Source: JAZKIX01 sp040384645
Lineage (GTDB): Bacteria; Pseudomonadota; Gammaproteobacteria; Burkholderiales; Burkholderiaceae_D
DNA length: 21,548 nt
Reading direction: 5' to 3'
Assembly (NCBI GenBank): GCA_040384645.1
Contig: JAZKIX010000098.1
Location: forward strand, 1-21,548
Shown: positions 14,275 through 19,664 of the stretch, in pieces
Position numbering within the stretch: position 1 is the first letter of the stretch
Layout of the letters: every line of letters begins with the position of its first letter
Made by a program: the position numbers and the translations under genes
Notes under the pieces: model-generated
Told to the model about the DNA's origin: nothing
What the model saw: the letters and a program-made list of their open reading frames with translations, nothing else
Database searches by the model: none

Positions 14275-15523
14275 ACCGCAGAATGATGCTCCCGAGGGGC
14301 CTTTCGCCTACGATCCCGAGCACACCCGCTTCGGTTCGCCCACCAGGGTGGTGACCTGGCCACTGGCGGCGACGGTGTGGCTGCTGGTGCTGTTTTTACT
14401 GGTAATACTGGTCTATGGCGCGCTGGGTTCTTACACGCGCAAGGCGGCCTTGCCGGGCCAGGTGGTGCCGGAAGGCGGCATCACCCTGATCCATTCGGCA
14501 CAAAGCGGGGTCGTCAGCGCGCGGCTGGCGAGCGATGGCCAGGTCGTGGCTGCCGGCCAGCCGTTGATCCGTATCAGCAGTGAGCGGCAGTTGCGCAACG
14601 GCAGTTTCGACGCATCGATGTCACGCCTGTCGGAAGGGCGGCGCAAGCTGCTGGTTGCAGAGCGCACTGGCCTCGATACAATCCAGCGCCGCGACCGGGC
14701 AGAGGCCGAGCAAGCGCATGACGCACTGGCGATCCAAGTACAAGAAAGCCGCAAGCAGGCAGCCTTGCAGGCGCGCCGCCTGAAGTCGGCGGAAGAGCGA
14801 CTGGAAAAGCTGCAAGATATGGCGCGTTCTGGCTTTCTATCGCAAAGCGGGCTGGAAGACCAACGTATTGCCGTCGGCACCGAAGCGATCCATCAGTCCC
14901 AGCTCAGCGCCCAGATCACGCGGCAAAACCACGAACTGGTTGCTGCCAGCGAGCAGTTGAAAAGTCTGCCGTTCAAGCAAAGTAACGAGCGCGCCCGTGT
15001 CGAGCGCGAAATCGCATCGATCCAGGAAGGCCAACTCCAGACCGAAGCCTCGCGCGAAATACAAATCAACGCACCCTTCACCGGCGTCGTTACCACCAGC
15101 TTGGCGCAGGTCGGACAATCGGTCGGGCCGGCGCAAGTATTGATGGGCCTGGTGCCAGAAACCGCCAATCTAAAAGTGGAAGCCTTCGCCTCGAGCCGCG
15201 ACATTGGTTTCATCCGGCCCGGCAACCGGGTGCGAGTGTCCTATGAAGCGTTCCCGTACCAAAAATTCGGCCTATACGATGGTGAAGTCGAGAGTGTTTC
15301 ACGCTTGCCGGTCGGGGCCGACCAATTGACGCTGCCACTGCCCAACGATCATTTGTATTACCGCGTGTTGGTCAAGCTACAGATGCCGCATGTCATGGCA
15401 TACAACCGCAAGCAAGCGCTGCAACCCGGTATGCGGCTCACGGCCAATGTGCATGTAGAGCAGCGCAGCTTGCTGGAATGGTTCATCGAACCGGTACTGA
15501 GCCTGCGAGGGTTTGTCTCATGA
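14264..15523 (+). CDS. HlyD/CvaA-family membrane fusion protein
   Basis: This 419-aa periplasmic adaptor belongs to a peptide exporter. A short cytoplasmic N-terminus is followed by one membrane helix (about 33-54, in WPLAATVWLLVLFLLVILV), then a lipoyl-like half-motif (GVVSARLASDGQVVAAGQPL). A long coiled-coil hairpin follows (about 105-260, rich in Q, E, R and A), then the second lipoyl half (INAPFTGVVTTSLAQVGQSV) and a beta-barrel region (RPGNRVRVSYEAFPYQKFG). This is the order of HlyD/CvaA proteins used with C39 ABC exporters. ATG at 14264 overlaps the glycosyltransferase end by 11 bases; no Shine-Dalgarno is visible, so re-initiation is likely. The outer-membrane partner (TolC-like) is not in the window. 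Confidence 0.92.
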   Translation: MIAEPQNDAPEGPFAYDPEHTRFGSPTRVVTWPLAATVWLLVLFLLVILVYGALGSYTRKAALPGQVVPEGGITLIHSAQSGVVSARLASDGQVVAAGQPLIRISSERQLRNGSFDASMSRLSEGRRKLLVAERTGLDTIQRRDRAEAEQAHDALAIQVQESRKQAALQARRLKSAEERLEKLQDMARSGFLSQSGLEDQRIAVGTEAIHQSQLSAQITRQNHELVAASEQLKSLPFKQSNERARVEREIASIQEGQLQTEASREIQINAPFTGVVTTSLAQVGQSVGPAQVLMGLVPETANLKVEAFASSRDIGFIRPGNRVRVSYEAFPYQKFGLYDGEVESVSRLPVGADQLTLPLPNDHLYYRVLVKLQMPHVMAYNRKQALQPGMRLTANVHVEQRSLLEWFIEPVLSLRGFVS

Positions 15524-17652
15524 TTCTAGGCCGCTTGAAACGCCGCCATATACTGCCTGTCATGCGCCAGACCGAAGTGGCCGAATGCGGCTTGGCATGT
15601 ATCGGCATGGTGTCGGCTTACCATGGATCGCGCGAGTCGCTGGGGCGGATGCGGGCGGTTCACAATATCTCGACCCGTGGCATGACGCTGGCCGATATCA
15701 AACGGGTCGCCGATGCCAAGCATCTGGCTTGCCGGGCAGTGAAATTGCCCTTGTCTGCCCTGCGCAAATTACGTTTGCCGGCGATCCTGCATTGGGACTA
15801 TTCGCACTTTGTCGTGCTCAAATCGGTGGGTCGCAGCTCGGTGATCTTGCACGATCCTGCGGTCGGTATCCGCGAAATCCCGTTCGCCGAGTTGGCCAAA
15901 CATTTCTTTGGCGTCGCGCTGGAATTTACCCCGACCCCCGATTTCAAACCGGGCGAGGTGACCAAGTCGGCCGGGCTGTTGAAGTGGATCAGCGGCTTTC
16001 ACGATACCAAATCGAGCTTGCTACATGTGATCGGCATTTCTCTGGCCATTGAGCTACTTGCCAATTGTGTGCCCTTGTTTTCGCAAGTGATTCTGGACGA
16101 CGTCATCGTCACGGCAGATTTGAATTTGTTAACCGTGTTATTGATCGGATATCTGACGTTGGGCATGATGCGGGTGATCGCCGATTCGGCGCGCAGCCTG
16201 ATCGTGACCCGCTTCGGGTTCGCGCTGAACTTTGCCTTGCAGGTTGGCGTGTTTCGCCATTTGATCAATTTGCCGGTCAGTTATTTTGAACGGCGCCATA
16301 CCGGCGACGTGATATCGCGCTTTCATGCGGTGCATCAAATCCAAGGCGTATTTACCGGCTCGTCGGTCTCTGCATTTCTGGACGGCATCATGGTGTGCTT
16401 TGCCTTGGTGCTGATGTTTTTGTATAGCCCGCAGCTGAGCGCAATTTCCTGCGTTGCGGTCTTGTTGTACGCGGCGCTACGCTGGTTGCGCTATGCGCCC
16501 ACCAAAGCCATCGCCGAACAAAGCGCGGTAGAAACCGCCAAGCTCGATAGCCACGTGCTGGAAACGATCCAGGGCATCCGCGGCATCCAGTTAAACGGCC
16601 GCCATTTGCAGCGGCAAGAAAGCTGGATGAACCAGGCAACAGAAGTGTTTTCACTGGCCAGTAGTTTGGCCTTGGTTGACATCCGGTTCGGCGCGCTCAG
16701 TGCAGCAATCTCGAGTGTCGAGAGCGGTCTGGTCCTGTTTTTGGGTGCCAAGCAAGTCATTGACGGCACCTTGACCGTCGGTATGCTGATTGCCTTTATC
16801 GCCTATAAAAGCCAATTCATCGGCCGCGCAGATGCTTTTATCAACAACATCATTGGATTTTTTATGGTGCGGGTGCAGACCGAGCGCCTGGCCGACATTC
16901 TCGATACGCCACTCGAAAGCGACCTCAGCCTGACACGGGAGGTGTTTCCCAAACCTTGCCCACCGATTGCGGTCGATATCAAGAATATGAGCTTTCAATA
17001 TGCCAGCGGTAATCAATGGGTGGTGCGCGGATTTTCGCTCTCTGTGGCGCCGGGCGAACATGTGATGCTGATCGGCTCTTCCGGGGTGGGAAAAACTACC
17101 GTGATGAAATTATTGCTCGGTATTGTGACGCCGCAAGAAGGCGAAATTTTATATGCCGGCCACCGCTTGGGCACGGCCAAAACCGAGATCCGCTCATTGA
17201 TCGGTGCGGTCATGCAGGACGACATTTTATATTCGGGCAGTATCGCCGAAAACATTACCTTTTTTGATGAATCGCCAGACCTGGGCTGGGCCCAGGAATG
17301 TGCCCGTCAAGCCGAGATTCATGACGATATTTTAGCCATGGGTATGGCGTATCACACCCAGATCGGCGAACACGGTAATTCCTTGTCCGGCGGCCAAAAG
17401 CAACGGATCCTGATTGCACGCGCGCTGTATAAGCGACCCAGCGTTTTATTGCTCGATGAAGCGACCAGCAGTCTCGATATCCGGCTGGAAGAGCGCATTG
17501 CAGCCAATATCCGGCGCTTGAATATTACGCGGATATCGATCTCGCACCGGCCCCATACCATTGCCTCAGCCGACCGTTTTGTTGAAATCAGATGCAGCAA
17601 TGAAAGTACGGATGAGCCAGAAAAAGTGGCTGCGATGACAGGCGCCGTGTGA
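15520..17652 (+). CDS. C39 peptidase-domain ABC exporter for double-glycine peptides
   Basis: This 710-aa inner-membrane ABC exporter cuts leaders and exports peptides. The N-terminal C39 domain (about 8-135) has the full catalytic set: Gln17 and Cys23 in QTEVAECGLAC, His96 in WDYSHFVVL, and Asp112 in LHDPAVG. The transmembrane domain spans about 160-440 (six helices). The ATPase domain has Walker A GSSGVGKT (519-526), signature LSGGQ (622-626), Walker B ending Asp646-Glu647, and switch His676. It is therefore predicted to be active, like CvaB/LagD-type exporters. ATG overlaps the HlyD stop as ATGA, and its own stop overlaps the next start as TGATG, so the genes are translationally coupled. 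The double-glycine-type peptide upstream is the evident cargo. Confidence 0.95.
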   Translation: MILGRLKRRHILPVMRQTEVAECGLACIGMVSAYHGSRESLGRMRAVHNISTRGMTLADIKRVADAKHLACRAVKLPLSALRKLRLPAILHWDYSHFVVLKSVGRSSVILHDPAVGIREIPFAELAKHFFGVALEFTPTPDFKPGEVTKSAGLLKWISGFHDTKSSLLHVIGISLAIELLANCVPLFSQVILDDVIVTADLNLLTVLLIGYLTLGMMRVIADSARSLIVTRFGFALNFALQVGVFRHLINLPVSYFERRHTGDVISRFHAVHQIQGVFTGSSVSAFLDGIMVCFALVLMFLYSPQLSAISCVAVLLYAALRWLRYAPTKAIAEQSAVETAKLDSHVLETIQGIRGIQLNGRHLQRQESWMNQATEVFSLASSLALVDIRFGALSAAISSVESGLVLFLGAKQVIDGTLTVGMLIAFIAYKSQFIGRADAFINNIIGFFMVRVQTERLADILDTPLESDLSLTREVFPKPCPPIAVDIKNMSFQYASGNQWVVRGFSLSVAPGEHVMLIGSSGVGKTTVMKLLLGIVTPQEGEILYAGHRLGTAKTEIRSLIGAVMQDDILYSGSIAENITFFDESPDLGWAQECARQAEIHDDILAMGMAYHTQIGEHGNSLSGGQKQRILIARALYKRPSVLLLDEATSSLDIRLEERIAANIRRLNITRISISHRPHTIASADRFVEIRCSNESTDEPEKVAAMTGAV

Positions 17653-18425
17653 TGGATCAGAGCGCGTTGAGTGTGTTGATATTTGGCAGCTGCGTATCAC
17701 GCGACGCCATCGAAATCGGAAAGCAGCAGGGGCAGATCCGGCTGGTCGGCACCTATGAACGCTGCAGTTTCGCTTCGGTTTCTGCCACGCCCAGCGTCGA
17801 TGAAGCCGTGCTCGCCAAGCTTGACTCGCCCTTCCAACGGCGCATGGTGCGGGCCGATATGGACAAAAGCGTGTTGCATGCGCTGGGGCAGTCGCCCTTC
17901 GATTGCCTGCTGATTGACCTGATCGAAGAGCGGCTGCATTTGCTGGTGCCGCCAACCGGCGGGCGCGTCACCTTGTCCAATGAGTACATGGCCGGTGCCG
18001 GCTGGCCAGTTGCGGGGCGCGCGATCCGCAGCGGCAGCCCTGAATATTTGCATTGGTGGCGCGAAGGACTGATGCAATTTTTGGAAGTACTCGAGGCCAG
18101 CCATCGGCTCGATAAAATTCGCGTCGCTGAACTGTACTGGGCGCAGCACAACGAAAGCGGCAATCCGATCCCCGGAATCCCGCAACATCACACCCTGAAA
18201 GTGAATGCCTTCCTTGCGGAGTTGTACGCGATCTTGCGAGCGGCACTGCCAGCCACGTGTTTTTTACAATATCCGGCGCGATACCTGGTCGCCGCCGACG
18301 AATGTAAATGGGGCGTGGCGCCGTTTCACTATAGCGCCCCGCTGTATGACTATACCGTGACCCAATTGCTGGCTTCGTTTGGCAAATTACCAGCGAAATC
18401 AGGTGTGGTTGAAGCAATGCTTTGA
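17652..18425 (+). CDS. DUF6270-like protein with GSCVSRD motif
   Basis: This 257-aa cytoplasmic protein (no signal or membrane segment) starts LSVLIFGSCVSRDAIEI. The GSCVSRD block at the first strand end resembles DUF6270 proteins, which look like a divergent SGNH/GDSL-type fold with Ser or Cys in the nucleophile place. Family members often sit beside glycosyltransferases in polysaccharide loci; no function is established to my knowledge. Later conserved-looking parts are FDCLLIDLIEERL, RVAELYWAQ, GIPQHHTLKVNAFL and the C-terminal WGVAPFHYSAPLYDYT, where HYS may complete an active site. Its ATG overlaps the exporter stop by one base. Acylation or deacylation of the glycan or peptide is possible but unproven. 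Confidence 0.68.
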   Translation: MDQSALSVLIFGSCVSRDAIEIGKQQGQIRLVGTYERCSFASVSATPSVDEAVLAKLDSPFQRRMVRADMDKSVLHALGQSPFDCLLIDLIEERLHLLVPPTGGRVTLSNEYMAGAGWPVAGRAIRSGSPEYLHWWREGLMQFLEVLEASHRLDKIRVAELYWAQHNESGNPIPGIPQHHTLKVNAFLAELYAILRAALPATCFLQYPARYLVAADECKWGVAPFHYSAPLYDYTVTQLLASFGKLPAKSGVVEAML

Positions 18426-18461
18426 CCGCAAACGCGATTGGCAGCGCGACATGTACATCCC

Positions 18462-18480
18462 ACGGCAATTCTTTTGCCGT
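18462..18480. other. short hairpin after the peptide operon
   Basis: ACGGCAA/TTGCCGT form a perfect 7-bp stem with a 5-base loop, 37 bases after the last gene. No T tract follows (five A follow on the plus strand), so it is at best a weak or factor-assisted transcript end. Confidence 0.35.
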
Positions 18481-18571
18481 AAAAATACTGGGGTATGTAT
18501 TAATTTAGATGCAATGAACGCGTGCAGATTGATAGGTATTTATGCCTATACTCCCCTATTTTCCTCATTTA

Positions 18572-18883
18572 TCATGGTATTTCGACGTTTTGACTAAGGT
18601 CTGCTGGGACGGTAGCGCAGGTATTTGCGCAACTTGTTTTGCCAGCGCATGCTGCATTGGCTGACATGCCTGGTGCGGCGGCCATTCGCTGGCGCACTAC
18701 TAAATAGGCTGCCAAGCCAAGTGCGGCGATGCCCGCAATCTCAAGATGCCAGCCACTCACACCTGCGCCCAGCGCGCTAATGCCTAGCCAAGTCAGCATT
18801 GGCGCTGCCAGTGGCAGGCAACAAGCGGCACAGGCAACGGTTGCCAGACCAATGGTGCCGAGTGTTTTTTTGCCGATGATCAT
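18572..18883 (-). CDS. MerF-like two-helix metal transport membrane protein
   Basis: This is a 103-aa inner-membrane protein with two helices (about 8-30 and 44-62). Helix 1 holds CAACC (Cys18, 21, 22), and a basic turn (RQRM) after helix 2 leads to a tail with three more cysteines (CAGKTSCANTC). A vicinal Cys pair in helix 1 plus Cys residues after helix 2 is the layout of MerF, which passes Hg(II) across the membrane. Similarity is architectural, so another metal is possible. ATG at 18881-18883 is preferred over the adjacent GTG because AAGGAG lies 7 bases upstream. It is divergent from a MerR-family regulator, with a MerR-type promoter between them. No merA-like reductase or MerP is in the window. 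Confidence 0.65.
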   Translation of the reverse strand: MIIGKKTLGTIGLATVACAACCLPLAAPMLTWLGISALGAGVSGWHLEIAGIAALGLAAYLVVRQRMAAAPGMSANAACAGKTSCANTCATVPADLSQNVEIP

Positions 18884-18926
18884 CACTTCACTCCTTTTAG
18901 ACGCGCCTCAGATAGCGCTTGCGTAC

Positions 18927-18957
18927 AAGGTACAAGCTAAAGTAACTTTAGGTGCAA
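18927..18957 (-). promoter_or_regulatory. MerR-type metal-responsive promoter/operator
   Basis: Read on the minus strand, -35 TTGCAC (18957-18952) and -10 TACCTT (18932-18927) are separated by 19 bases, the overlong spacer that MerR-family activators correct by distorting DNA. The spacer contains a perfect palindrome CTAAAGT-T-ACTTTAG (18937-18951), the expected operator dyad. It directs transcription of the MerF-like gene, 44 bases downstream. Confidence 0.75.
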
Positions 18958-18976
18958 GACCTTTTTGAGAAAAAAT

Positions 18977-19447
18977 ATGGCGCATTCCACCCACACCATC
19001 GGCAGCTTGGCCGACCTGACGTCATGCAATATTCCGACGATCCGTTATTACGAGCAAATTGGCTTGTTGCCGCCTGCGCAGCGTGCCGCTAACGGGCATC
19101 GCTATTATGTGGATGCGGATTTGGCGCGACTGAGTTTCATCAAGCGCTGTCGTGATTTTGGATTTGCAATCGAGCAAGTCAGGCAATTGCTGCCCTTGTT
19201 CGACGATCTTGATCGGCCTTGTGTCGAGGCACGCGACTTGGCACAAATCCATTTGCAACAAGTGCGTGACAAGCTGGAGCAAATGCGACAGCTAGAAGCT
19301 ACTCTGGCCGCTTTTGTTACACGTTGCGATGCGACATGTGTCGGTGGCGATACCAGGAATTGCTGCATCATCGAAAACTTATCCAGCCTAGATGTAACAC
19401 TGCCAAGCCAGGATGCTGGCTGCTGTAAGCCTGCAAAAAAATTCTAA
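18977..19447 (+). CDS. MerR-family metal-responsive transcriptional regulator
   Basis: This is a 156-aa regulator. The winged HTH is at about 7-75 (TIGSLADLTSCNIPTIRYYE, then NGHRYYVDADLARLSFIKRC), and a dimerisation helix spans about 84-115. Cys82 and Cys117 occupy the same numbered places as the Hg ligands of Tn501 MerR, and Cys129/130 match its third ligand region (Cys126 in MerR). Extra cysteines (121, and a CC pair near the C-terminus, GCCKPAKKF) extend the metal site. Hg, or a softer divalent metal such as Pb or Cd, is the likely signal. ATG at 18977 is used. An in-frame TTG at 18965 would add four residues. It is divergent from the MerF-like gene, which it should activate. Confidence 0.88.
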   Translation: MAHSTHTIGSLADLTSCNIPTIRYYEQIGLLPPAQRAANGHRYYVDADLARLSFIKRCRDFGFAIEQVRQLLPLFDDLDRPCVEARDLAQIHLQQVRDKLEQMRQLEATLAAFVTRCDATCVGGDTRNCCIIENLSSLDVTLPSQDAGCCKPAKKF

Positions 19448-19483
19448 GCAGCTGTTCAATGTGTCGTCAATAGTAAAGCCAGA

Positions 19484-19565
19484 TTCCCCCTGACCTGCGT
19501 GAAGGTGAATTACGAATTTTCAGGAAAGTCGAAGCTTCTTGTAGGGTATCGCAGGTCTGGGGGGG
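19484..19565. repeat. long inverted repeat in the gap after the MerR gene
   Basis: CCCCCTGACCTGCG (19486-19499) pairs with CGCAGGTCTGGGGG (19550-19563) with one mismatch, extended outward by two G-T pairs. The arms enclose 50 bases that contain the 8-base palindrome GAAGCTTC (19531-19538). No T tract or open frame fits. It may be a small mobile-element remnant or a transcript-end structure. A second perfect palindrome, CGACAGCA-G-TGCTGTCG, lies at 19603-19619. The rest of 19448-19664 holds nothing recognisable. Confidence 0.55.
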
Positions 19566-19664
19566 GATCGCTCTAGCCGAGTATCTTGCCGACGGTACGC
19601 GGCGACAGCAGTGCTGTCGGATGCTGGCAGGGCGCCTTCCAGCTCGCCAAGCGCCCACCAGCCA

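Noticed and set aside
18462..18480. Intrinsic terminator of the peptide operon
   Set aside because: The stem is good but no T run follows on either strand, so it is kept only as a hairpin.
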